Origin: Bacteroidales bacterium UBA3754
GTDB taxonomy: Bacteria; Bacteroidota; Bacteroidia; Bacteroidales; UBA1715
DNA: 7,370 nt
Assembly: GCA_002371705.1 (NCBI GenBank)
Contig: DFGI01000078.1
Coordinates: forward strand, 1 to 7,370
Reading direction: 5' to 3'
This document shows positions 1 through 5,781 of the stretch, one piece after another (the stretch's first letter is position 1; every line of letters starts with the position of its first letter). The translations under genes and the position numbers were made by a program. A model generated the notes under the pieces. That model was not told the DNA's origin. It ran no database searches and saw nothing but the letters and a program-made list of their open reading frames with translations.

Positions 1-7
1 TTAAATT

Positions 8-76
8 TTAATTTATAGAGTATTTTAGAAAGAAGAAGTTCGTTTGTAAGAGCCCCGTTTTTCTGAAAACGCCCAT
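8..76 (-). other. 22-codon ORF, probably not a gene
   Basis: An ATG at 76-74 opens a 22-codon frame ending in TAA at 10-8. It lies 13 bases downstream of a TAnnTTTG octamer, which is the usual distance from promoter to start in this window, and this is the only reason to list it. The peptide (MGVFRKTGLLQ...) has basic residues followed by a short Phe-rich patch and resembles nothing I recognise. A small hairpin lies inside the frame. It is more likely non-coding intergenic sequence than a real peptide. Confidence 0.12.
56..71. repeat. Short inverted repeat (6-bp stem, TCTG loop)
   Basis: CGTTTT at 56-61 pairs perfectly with AAAACG at 66-71 around a four-base TCTG loop. The stem is short and AT-rich and no clear U-run follows on either strand, so a terminator role is only a possibility. 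The hairpin at 252-271 has the same loop sequence, probably by chance. Confidence 0.25.
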
Positions 77-89
77 AATTTTCTTTCTA

Positions 90-97
90 CAAATATA
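90..97 (-). promoter_or_regulatory. Possible Bacteroidota -7 box (TATATTTG)
   Basis: Read on the minus strand, 97-90 is TATATTTG, an exact match to the TAnnTTTG consensus. No TTG-type -33 element is seen at the expected 19-base spacing. It lies just past the stop codon of the 108-239 ORF, so it could drive a gene further left or be a chance AT-rich match. Confidence 0.25.
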
Positions 98-107
98 TAC
101 AAATTCC

Positions 108-239
108 TTAAGCCACATACTTCGAATAAAATATTTCATCGGGACACTTGAAATCAAGACTCTGATGGGGGCGACAGGCATGTGCCACAGCAACGTGCGA
201 GGCAATACAGAGAAACAATATGAGGGATAATTTATTCAT
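108..239 (-). CDS. 43-aa ORF with duplicated signal peptide; possible gene remnant
   Basis: ATG at 239-237 opens a 43-codon frame ending in TAA at 110-108. Residues 1-19 (MNKLSLILFLCIASHVAVA) are identical to the signal peptide of the neighbouring LprI-like protein at 281-781, and the DNA differs there by one silent base. The remaining 24 residues (HACRPHQSLDFKCPDEIFYS...) contain two Cys and share nothing with the neighbour after the cleavage site. It starts 41 bases after the neighbour's stop with no promoter box of its own, so it would be co-transcribed. It may be a small secreted peptide, or the 5' end of a duplicated gene whose remainder was deleted or replaced. No function can be assigned. 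The ORF itself is certain; that it is expressed is not. Confidence 0.4.
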   Translation of the reverse strand: MNKLSLILFLCIASHVAVAHACRPHQSLDFKCPDEIFYSKYVA

Positions 240-243
240 CACT
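181..243. repeat. Direct repeat, copy 1 (signal-peptide coding segment)
   Basis: Positions 181-243 match 723-784 with one substitution (G at 210, C at 752) and one single-base indel at the start codon (T at 239 has no partner). On the coding strand this copy reads AGTGATGAAT, so translation starts with ATG. Homology runs from just before the start codon to the predicted signal-peptidase site. Confidence 0.9.
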
Positions 244-251
244 CAAGCGTC

Positions 252-271
252 TTAAAAACTCTGGTTTTTAA
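252..271 (-). terminator. Hairpin after the LprI-like gene; weak terminator candidate
   Basis: TTAAAAAC at 252-259 and GTTTTTAA at 264-271 form a perfect 8-bp stem around a TCTG loop. It lies about 10 bases beyond the stop of the minus-strand gene ending at 281 and before the start of the small ORF at 239. Only one pair is G-C, so the RNA hairpin would be weak. It could be a partial terminator, an mRNA 3' end stabiliser, or simply AT-rich sequence. Confidence 0.3.
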
Positions 272-280
272 TTGAATATA

Positions 281-781
281 TCAATAACTAACCTCACTAA
301 ATTTTCTCATTCTTAAATATTTAATCCTTTCTTTCGTTACCTGCAAGGCTTTCTCCATGTATAGAATCATATCCATACGAGTAGAACCATACGTATCCTT
401 TAAATGAGAGGACGCATATGCATATCTGTAATATTCCCAATACTGTTGCTCTAAAAGAAGCATATCCGCTATATCTTCATCATATTGAGCCGTTAGACTA
501 TCTATGACAACATGTAATAACGAATCTGCTTTCTGTAGTTCCAAATTTGTACAAATTTGTTTCTCCAACATTGTCCCCCCCTGACAATCGCAATTAACAG
601 ATGATTTATTATTTAAATATTTCTGAGACTTTATGATTTGCATATCTACAATACCTTTTTGGGGTAATATCCGCATAGTATCCTCGTTTTGATTATTCAA
701 CAAAACAGTGTCGTACACTTCCTGTGCCACAGCAACGTGCGAGGCAATACACAGAAACAATATGAGGGATAATTTATTCAC
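281..781 (-). CDS. Secreted LprI-N/DUF1311-like protein
   Basis: A 166-residue protein with a classical Sec signal peptide: Lys3, a hydrophobic core, and an AVA|Q type I cleavage site near residues 19/20. There is no lipobox, so it is probably periplasmic or secreted rather than a lipoprotein. Residues about 64-156 resemble the lysozyme-inhibitor LprI N-terminal domain (DUF1311): Cys residues at 64, 66 and 77, the helix LEQQYWEYYRY near 110-120, a YGS at 131-133, and a final VTKERIKYL helix. The C-terminal Cys pair usual in that family is absent, so one disulfide is missing. Activity against lysozyme is not established for most family members and is not claimed here. The start is GTG at 781-779, 17 bases after a TAnnTTTG box; an ATG at 789-787 is out of frame and hits a stop after three codons. 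Confidence 0.7.
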   Translation of the reverse strand: MNKLSLILFLCIASHVAVAQEVYDTVLLNNQNEDTMRILPQKGIVDMQIIKSQKYLNNKSSVNCDCQGGTMLEKQICTNLELQKADSLLHVVIDSLTAQYDEDIADMLLLEQQYWEYYRYAYASSHLKDTYGSTRMDMILYMEKALQVTKERIKYLRMRKFSEVSY

Positions 782-784
782 ACT
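723..784. repeat. Direct repeat, copy 2 (signal-peptide coding segment)
   Basis: Partner of 181-243. On the coding strand it reads AGTGTGAAT where the other copy reads AGTGATGAAT. A single-base deletion (or insertion in the other copy) therefore changes the start between GTG and ATG while the reading frame of the peptide is kept. The internal substitution at 752 is silent (Leu CTG versus CTC). Confidence 0.9.
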
Positions 785-798
785 TTCATTGTTGAGTT

Positions 799-806
799 CA
801 AAGATA
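799..806 (-). promoter_or_regulatory. Bacteroidota -7 promoter box (TATCTTTG)
   Basis: On the minus strand, 806-799 reads TATCTTTG, an exact TAnnTTTG match, 17 bases from the GTG start of the LprI-like gene. Transcription starting a few bases downstream would leave a leader of roughly 10 bases. No good -33 TTG is seen at 19-base spacing, so the assignment rests on the -7 octamer and its position. It is divergent from the box at 887-894. Confidence 0.5.
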
Positions 807-886
807 CATATTTTTCAAGATTAGAAAGCAGAATCTTCTCGTTCTAATTTCAAAAGAATCCACTGTCGGTTTTGTATTTTCTTTCT

Positions 887-894
887 TATATTTG
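887..894 (+). promoter_or_regulatory. Bacteroidota -7 promoter box (TATATTTG)
   Basis: TATATTTG matches TAnnTTTG exactly and sits 25 bases before the ATG at 920. It argues that translation begins at 920 and not at the in-frame TTG at 872, which lies upstream of the box. A TTTG occurs at 871-874, but its 12-base spacing is too short for a standard -33 element. Confidence 0.5.
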
Positions 895-919
895 CAGAAA
901 CTATTATGTATGTACGGCT

Positions 920-2245
920 ATGGCTAAGCAAGAAAAAGGTTTGATTACAAAAATATTGCACTTCGTCACCGTTGAAGTTTGGAGCATCAACAAGAAGAAA
1001 ATATCTGAACGAAAATTCAAATTCATCCGTCTTCTGCAAATCATCATTCTTTCGGTGAAGGCGTTTCTTCAAAAACGATGCGTTGAAAAAGCTTCCGCAC
1101 TCACCTACTACACGGTACTTTCGCTTGTACCACTGGCAGCCATGGCATATGGAATCGCAAAAGGATTTGGCTTCGACCATTATCTGGAAGAATATCTAAT
1201 CTCATTGTTTTCCGACAAACAGGACATTGTTGATATGATTCTGGAATTCAGTGAATCAATGTTGGCACGGACGCAAGGTGGCATTATCGCCGGCGTCGGC
1301 ATTGTGGTGTTGCTGTGGTCGGTCATCAAAGTAATGGGCAACATTGAAAGCGCATTCAATGAAATTTGGTCTGTCGATAAACAACGTACCATCACACGGA
1401 AACTGAGCGATTACATAACGATTGTGCTGCTCGCTCCGTTCTGTCTCATCATTTCGTACAGCGTCACATCATACATCACCGACTGGGTGGCAAACATGGC
1501 ACTCACCATCGACTGGGTAAACCGTTTCAACGGACTTATCTCATTCGGTATGAACCTGTTACCCTATAGTTTACTATGGTTTGCGTTTGCACTACTCTAC
1601 ATTGTGATGCCAAACACAAAAGTGCAGTTCAAAGCAGCATTCATAAGCGGCATTGTAACAGGAATTGCGTTCCAAATAGTACAATATTTTTACTTCAAAT
1701 TCCAGATTGGCGTATCGAACTACAACGCCATCTACGGTAGTTTCGCCGCCATTCCGTTGTTCCTTGTGTGGTTGCAAATGTCGTGGACAATCATTCTTGT
1801 GGGCGCAGGAATGGCGTATTCAATACAGAATGTGAAAAACTTTGAATACGAACTCGAAGTCACGCAGTTAAGCACTGGATTGAAAACAAAATTGGCGTTG
1901 CTCATACTCCATTCAATCACCAACCAATTCAAGAAGGAACTTCCACCGCAAACCTCGCTTGAAATCAGCGAATCAATCGATTTGCCACATAGAATCACAA
2001 AAATGATTCTCACCACAATGACGAACGCAGGACTTATACACGAAGTGAAGACCGACGACGAAAAAACGTTTGCCTACGCCCCGGCCTTCCGCATCGACAA
2101 TATGAATATTGAACATTGCATCCGACGGATTCAAAATGCTGGAATCAACGACATTGAGTTCAAGGACGACGAAACATTTCACAAAATTTCGGCAATCGTT
2201 GACGGGTTCAAAATCCCTGAGAATACTGAAATCACTAACATATAA
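920..2245 (+). CDS. YihY/virulence factor BrkB family inner-membrane protein
   Basis: A 441-residue integral membrane protein. The membrane core (about residues 57-305) shows features of the YihY/BrkB family: KASALTYYTVLSLVPL at 57-72, the stretch GGIIAGVGIVVLLWSVIKVMG at 120-140 followed by NIESAFNEIW, PNTKVQFKAAFISG at 231-244, and YNAIYGSFAAIPLFLVWLQMSW at 268-289. About six transmembrane helices fit (near 60-82, 121-145, 164-188, 208-230, 238-260, 278-304). Residues about 315-441 are soluble; LEISESIDLPHRITKMILTTM with NAGLIHEV resembles a winged-helix fold. The family's substrate is unsettled, and the old RNase BN assignment is a misannotation. ATG 920 was chosen because a -7 box lies between it and the upstream in-frame TTG at 872. 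It is divergent from the LprI-like gene, more than 230 bases from the next gene, and not obviously part of the lipid/polyene operon. Confidence 0.88.
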   Translation: MAKQEKGLITKILHFVTVEVWSINKKKISERKFKFIRLLQIIILSVKAFLQKRCVEKASALTYYTVLSLVPLAAMAYGIAKGFGFDHYLEEYLISLFSDKQDIVDMILEFSESMLARTQGGIIAGVGIVVLLWSVIKVMGNIESAFNEIWSVDKQRTITRKLSDYITIVLLAPFCLIISYSVTSYITDWVANMALTIDWVNRFNGLISFGMNLLPYSLLWFAFALLYIVMPNTKVQFKAAFISGIVTGIAFQIVQYFYFKFQIGVSNYNAIYGSFAAIPLFLVWLQMSWTIILVGAGMAYSIQNVKNFEYELEVTQLSTGLKTKLALLILHSITNQFKKELPPQTSLEISESIDLPHRITKMILTTMTNAGLIHEVKTDDEKTFAYAPAFRIDNMNIEHCIRRIQNAGINDIEFKDDETFHKISAIVDGFKIPENTEITNI

Positions 2246-2451
2246 GAAGTTCATTCAGAAACAAAAAACATCAGTTGAGAATAGAAATCCACACTTCATC
2301 CAAAAATATCGTTTGAAATTCGATAGTTATAGTTCTTTTGCCTCAAAATAACTACGGATTAAATAACTAAAACAAAAAAATTCGTGTTTGTCTTTGTCGA
2401 AAAAAGGCGGTGCATCATCGACTTTATTTTTTTCAAAAGACAAAAAAGAAT
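2246..2451. other. Intergenic region with no supported gene
   Basis: AT-rich spacer between the YihY-family gene and the promoter box of the next operon. Frames crossing it are either overlaps with the preceding gene or an upstream extension of the acyltransferase frame (from a GTG at 2384) that looks unlike protein. I found no strong terminator hairpin; the best inverted repeats have 5-bp stems. Confidence 0.5.
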
Positions 2452-2459
2452 TAAATTTG
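2452..2459 (+). promoter_or_regulatory. Bacteroidota -7 promoter box (TAAATTTG), candidate operon promoter
   Basis: TAAATTTG matches TAnnTTTG exactly and lies 20 bases before the ATG at 2480, the same layout as in front of the YihY-family gene. The region at the expected -33 distance is a T-run without a clear TTG. No comparable box is seen in the gaps before the following genes, which makes this the likely promoter for the whole operon. Confidence 0.5.
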
Positions 2460-2479
2460 TGGAAATTTTTGGAAGAACT

Positions 2480-3805
2480 ATGTCTAAACGGAGCGTTTTG
2501 TATCAAATTTTTTGTTCGTGGGTAAAAGCGGTCAATCTTTTCTACTACCCCAAGCGATACTACCTCAACAGAGAAAACATTCCGTCCGACGGCAACCCAA
2601 TTATAATGGTGGGAAACCATCAAAATTGTATGATGGACCCCGTAAATGTGGAATTGGCGCTCAGCGACCGAAAAGCATACAGCCTCACACGCGGCGACGT
2701 GTTTCGGAAAAACAACGTCCTTTCAAATTTTATGTTTTGGATTGGTCTTCTTCCCGTAAATCGGTTAAGCACAGAAGGTTTAAACGGAAAAACAAATGCT
2801 AAAGATGCAAATCGTGCGGCATTCACCGTTGCCACAAAACGAGTTGCGCAAGGCAACACGCTCATTGTGTTTCCTGAATCGCGCCACCAAAACAAACGCT
2901 GGTTGGGATATTTTTCATTAGGTTATCTGCACATTGCGTTTCAAACAACCGAACATTTGAATTTTGAAAAAGAAGTGTATATCCAGCCATTTGCGCACCA
3001 TTACGAAGATTATTTCCACGCACGCCACGATTTTATGCTCACATTCGGAACGCCCATCGCGCTTTCGGATTTCTACGAAAAATACCAACAAAAACCACGG
3101 ACAACAATGCGCGAAGTGAACGAATTGGTTGAGAAACAAATCCATTCGCTGATGCTCGACATCACCGACCTTGAGCATTACACCGCCATTGACGCGCTCC
3201 GCGAAGGACCATTTGGATATGAATTTGCTAAAAAACACGGATATAATCCATATAAACTACCAGAAAAACTCTTGGCAGACAAGCTGTTAGTAAATATATT
3301 GGGCGACGAAAGCAAACAGCAACAACTTGACAAACTGCAATCCGTGGAAAACGAAATCCAATCACTTGGAATGGACGACTGCACCGTTGCTCAAGCGCCA
3401 AACATCGGAAACTTGCTTTTGCACTATTTGATTCTCATTATAGCAGCCCCATTTGCAGCTGTGGCATTCGCGATAACGTTTCCCGTAATTCTTGCGCCAC
3501 GTATTATGGACCACACTCAAATCAACGGCGAAGGCGACGAAATGTTCCGCAGCACTTGGAACGTTGGCATTTCCACATTAATTACACTTCCCGTTTTCTG
3601 GATTCTTGCATCTGGACTTCTTGCAATAGTCTGCTGGAAATCCGCAATTGCATATTTTGCTTTCTATCCTATTCTTATTCTGATAGTTATAGCATATTGC
3701 ACACTAATCCGAAAAACGAAAAAAATAAGAAAATACGTTTTCTATAAGGACGCAATTGATTTACACAACAGACGAAAAGAAATCATAAAAGAATTAAACA
3801 TATAA
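2480..3805 (+). CDS. PlsC-type (LPLAT) acyltransferase with C-terminal membrane domain
   Basis: A 441-residue protein. Residues about 35-230 form a lysophospholipid-acyltransferase domain: block I NHQNCMMD at 46-53, block II GLLPVNR at 89-95, block III IVFPESRHQNKRW at 129-141, and block IV YIQPFAHHY near 167-175 followed by FGTPI at 189-193. The catalytic His47 and Asp53 are five residues apart instead of the usual four (HX4D); a five-residue spacing is, as I recall, tolerated in the eukaryotic SCT1/GPT2-like branch. The later blocks stay in frame, so this is not a sequencing frameshift. Three hydrophobic segments (about 309-345, 364-385, 388-410) anchor the C-terminus, followed by a basic tail. 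It probably transfers an acyl group onto a glycerol-phosphate or related lipid at the inner membrane. As first gene of the operon, 31 bases from the ketosynthase gene, it may act on the product made by the following genes. The in-frame GTG at 2384 lies upstream of the promoter box and was rejected as start. Confidence 0.82.
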   Translation: MSKRSVLYQIFCSWVKAVNLFYYPKRYYLNRENIPSDGNPIIMVGNHQNCMMDPVNVELALSDRKAYSLTRGDVFRKNNVLSNFMFWIGLLPVNRLSTEGLNGKTNAKDANRAAFTVATKRVAQGNTLIVFPESRHQNKRWLGYFSLGYLHIAFQTTEHLNFEKEVYIQPFAHHYEDYFHARHDFMLTFGTPIALSDFYEKYQQKPRTTMREVNELVEKQIHSLMLDITDLEHYTAIDALREGPFGYEFAKKHGYNPYKLPEKLLADKLLVNILGDESKQQQLDKLQSVENEIQSLGMDDCTVAQAPNIGNLLLHYLILIIAAPFAAVAFAITFPVILAPRIMDHTQINGEGDEMFRSTWNVGISTLITLPVFWILASGLLAIVCWKSAIAYFAFYPILILIVIAYCTLIRKTKKIRKYVFYKDAIDLHNRRKEIIKELNI

Positions 3806-3836
3806 GTATAAACACAAACACTTAAAATTCAGCATA

Positions 3837-5075
3837 ATGGAACAAAATAACAACAGACGGGTCGTCATTACAGGTATGGGAATTTGGTCTTGTTTGGGAA
3901 CGACATTGGACGAAGTTAAAGAATCGCTTTTCAGCGGAAAATCTGGAATCATATTCTCGCCAGAGCGCAAGGAAATGGGATTTGAATCAGGTTTGACAGC
4001 ATCGGTGAAAAAGCCCGAGCTGAAAGGTATTGTTGACCGTGCCCATCGAGTATTTATGCCTGAAGAAGCACAATACGCATATATGTCAACCGTGGATGCC
4101 CTAAAAATGGCAAAACTCGACGCCGACTACATTGAAAAACACGATATCGGACTTCTATTCGGAAACGACAGTAGCGCCGACGCGGTGGTAAAAAGCGTTG
4201 ACACGATGCGTGAAAAGAAATGTACCCGTTTGGTCGGCTCCGGCGCTATTTTCCAGTCGATGAACTCCACGGTGACCATGAACATTGGCTGTCTGTTCAA
4301 ACTCCGTGGCATCAATATGACGGTAAGTGCCGCTTGTGCCAGCGGTTCCCACGCAATTGGACTCGGTTCGTTGCTTATTAAGTGGGGATTGCAGGACTGC
4401 ATAGTATGTGGCGGCGCACAAGAAGTGAACCCGTTTTCCATCGGTAGTTTCGACGGCATTGGCGCATTTTCGAAACGCGAAGACGCACCAGAAAAAGCAT
4501 CCCGTCCATTCGACGCAAACCGAGACGGATTAGTCCCAGGTGGTGGCGCGGCAACTGTTGTAATCGAAAGCTACGAATCAGCAATAAAACGTGGAGCGCC
4601 AATCATTGCCGAAATTCTTGGTTACGGCTTTTCATCGAACGGCGACCACATTTCTTCGCCAAACGTTGATGGACCATACAAATCGCTCACAATGGCATTG
4701 GAACAAAGCGGCATAAGCAAAGAACAAATCGGCTACATCAATGCGCACGCTACATCAACACACGTGGGCGACACCAACGAAGCAAAGGCAATCTACGCTG
4801 TGTTCGGCGACAATATGCCTCCAGTAACCTCAACGAAAGGACAAACAGGCCACGAAATGTGGATGGCTGGCGCAAGCGAGGTGATATACTCAATATTGAT
4901 GATGAAGAACAAATTCATCGCTGCCAACCTGAATTTCGAACACGGTGACGAAGACACCGCAAAATTGAACATCCCCGCAAAACGAATCGACAACTACTCG
5001 TTCGACACGTTTGTATCGAACAGTTTCGGCTTCGGAGGGACAAATTCGACACTTGTAATCAAAGACATCAAATAG
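3837..5075 (+). CDS. Beta-ketoacyl-ACP synthase, FabF-like (KAS II type)
   Basis: A 412-residue condensing enzyme of normal KAS I/II length. It starts with the typical RRVVITGMGIWSCLG and keeps the catalytic triad: Cys167 in SAACASGSHAIG, His304 in NAHATSTHVGDTNE, and His339 in STKGQTGHEMWMAGASE, with Lys334 in the same segment. The glycine-rich NSFGFGGTNS (395-404) closes the active site. It would perform decarboxylative Claisen condensation of an acyl chain with malonyl-ACP. The segment after His339 (EMWMAGASE) departs from the common LLGAAGAVE of housekeeping FabF, which suggests a specialised branch. It is followed after 46 bases by a dedicated ACP and two dehydratase-fold genes. No second, Cys-less chain-length-factor partner is in the window. 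Confidence 0.93.
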   Translation: MEQNNNRRVVITGMGIWSCLGTTLDEVKESLFSGKSGIIFSPERKEMGFESGLTASVKKPELKGIVDRAHRVFMPEEAQYAYMSTVDALKMAKLDADYIEKHDIGLLFGNDSSADAVVKSVDTMREKKCTRLVGSGAIFQSMNSTVTMNIGCLFKLRGINMTVSAACASGSHAIGLGSLLIKWGLQDCIVCGGAQEVNPFSIGSFDGIGAFSKREDAPEKASRPFDANRDGLVPGGGAATVVIESYESAIKRGAPIIAEILGYGFSSNGDHISSPNVDGPYKSLTMALEQSGISKEQIGYINAHATSTHVGDTNEAKAIYAVFGDNMPPVTSTKGQTGHEMWMAGASEVIYSILMMKNKFIAANLNFEHGDEDTAKLNIPAKRIDNYSFDTFVSNSFGFGGTNSTLVIKDIK

Positions 5076-5121
5076 TGAGGAATTAAAATAATTTAGGAGT
5101 TTAATTTAAATTTATATAGAA

Positions 5122-5361
5122 ATGGAAAAAAACGAAATGATTGAAAAAATGGTGTCTATTTTGGCATCGGAATTTGAAGTTGAAGAAAGTGTAATCACAC
5201 CTGAGGCAAACATCAAAGAAACAATGCACCTCGACAGTCTGAGCCTTGTTGATATGGTTGGTATGGTGCAGGAAGAATTCGGCGTGACAATTCCAAATGC
5301 TGACTTACCATCAATCAAAACATTTGCTGATTTGTACAACTACGTTTATTCACGCCTGTAA
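5122..5361 (+). CDS. Acyl carrier protein
   Basis: A 79-residue acidic four-helix carrier protein of standard ACP length. The attachment site for 4'-phosphopantetheine is Ser39 in HLDSLSLVDMV, which begins helix II; EEFGVTIPNADLPSIKTFADL at about 51-71 matches the usual loop and helix III. It would hold the growing chain for the enzymes encoded beside it and needs activation by a phosphopantetheinyl transferase not seen here. The 46-base gap before it contains an AGGAG about 20 bases from the ATG, which is too far for a normal ribosome site. Its stop is separated from the next start by one base, so the two are almost certainly translated together. Confidence 0.93.
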   Translation: MEKNEMIEKMVSILASEFEVEESVITPEANIKETMHLDSLSLVDMVGMVQEEFGVTIPNADLPSIKTFADLYNYVYSRL

Positions 5362-5362
5362 T

Positions 5363-5770
5363 ATGCGCGATATTCAAAGTTTGATTCCACAACGCCCTCC
5401 CATCCTTATGGTGGAAGAATACGTGTTTGACGACGAGAACTCTTGTCATTCATTGCTTACAATTGCCGAGGACAACCTGTTTCTTGACGAAAATCACCAT
5501 ATGGCAAGTGAGGGCATTCTGGAACACATAGCCCAAACGGCGGCGGCACACATAGGCTATCGCCGTAAATTAGCGGGCTCTGCGGTAAACTACGGATATA
5601 TCGGCGACATAAAACGATGCCAAATCACAGAACCGATGCCCTCGGCGGGCGAACAACTCTCAACCGTACTACACATAATTTCACAAGTTGAAAACATCAC
5701 AATGATTTCCGCCGAAACAAGCGTGAATGGTCATGTGGTTGTTTCGTGCAGGATGAAATTGGCAAACTAA
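5363..5770 (+). CDS. ApeP-like 3-hydroxyacyl-ACP dehydratase family protein (hotdog fold)
   Basis: A 135-residue hotdog-fold protein. The start LIPQRPPILMVEEYVFDD resembles the LLPHRYPFLLVDR opening of FabZ, and ILEHIAQTAAAHIGY at 52-66 matches the FabZ central helix (xxEAMAQ), with Glu54 and Gln58 in the conserved places. The GHFPGxPxxPG segment is replaced by NLFLDENHHMASE (38-50); alignment on the helix puts Phe40 where FabZ has its catalytic His. It is therefore probably inactive alone and, like ApeP of aryl-polyene systems, likely partners a second dehydratase subunit, for which 6217-6570 is the obvious candidate. The ATG at 5363 follows the ACP stop by one base; earlier in-frame starts would overlap the ACP gene and are rejected. 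Confidence 0.75.
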   Translation: MRDIQSLIPQRPPILMVEEYVFDDENSCHSLLTIAEDNLFLDENHHMASEGILEHIAQTAAAHIGYRRKLAGSAVNYGYIGDIKRCQITEPMPSAGEQLSTVLHIISQVENITMISAETSVNGHVVVSCRMKLAN

Positions 5771-5781
5771 ACCAACGAACT

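Noticed and set aside
8..205. 65-codon minus-strand frame overlapping the small signal-peptide ORF
   Set aside because: It uses another frame of the duplicated signal-peptide DNA; the frame starting at 239 reproduces the signal peptide exactly and is the meaningful one.
872..919. Extended N-terminus of the YihY-family protein from a TTG codon
   Set aside because: A TAnnTTTG promoter box (887-894) lies inside the extension, and the added residues do not look like family sequence; ATG 920 fits better.
2109..2351. 80-codon plus-strand frame across the end of the YihY-family gene
   Set aside because: Ser/Thr/Lys-rich out-of-frame sequence overlapping a real gene, with no start signal.
2384..2479. 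Extended N-terminus of the acyltransferase from a GTG codon
   Set aside because: The stretch is AT-rich, gives a Phe/Lys-rich peptide and contains the -7 box at 2452-2459; ATG 2480 follows it at the usual distance.
2615..2640. Possible frameshift in the acyltransferase because His and Asp of block I are five residues apart
   Set aside because: Blocks II, III and IV follow in the same frame with normal spacing, so the extra residue is a genuine variant.
2243..3810. Two consecutive genes of 441 codons that both end in Asn-Ile-TAA
   Set aside because: Their sequences are unrelated in every other respect; the equal length and shared ending are coincidence.
4127..4459. Minus-strand open frames across the ketosynthase gene (also 4155-4421)
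   Set aside because: Shadows of a strongly coding plus-strand gene; no family resemblance or promoter.
5076..5121. AT-rich palindromic stretch and AGGAG before the ACP gene as a ribosome site or operator
   Set aside because: AGGAG is about 20 bases from the start, too far for a Shine-Dalgarno, and the palindrome is low-complexity A/T sequence.
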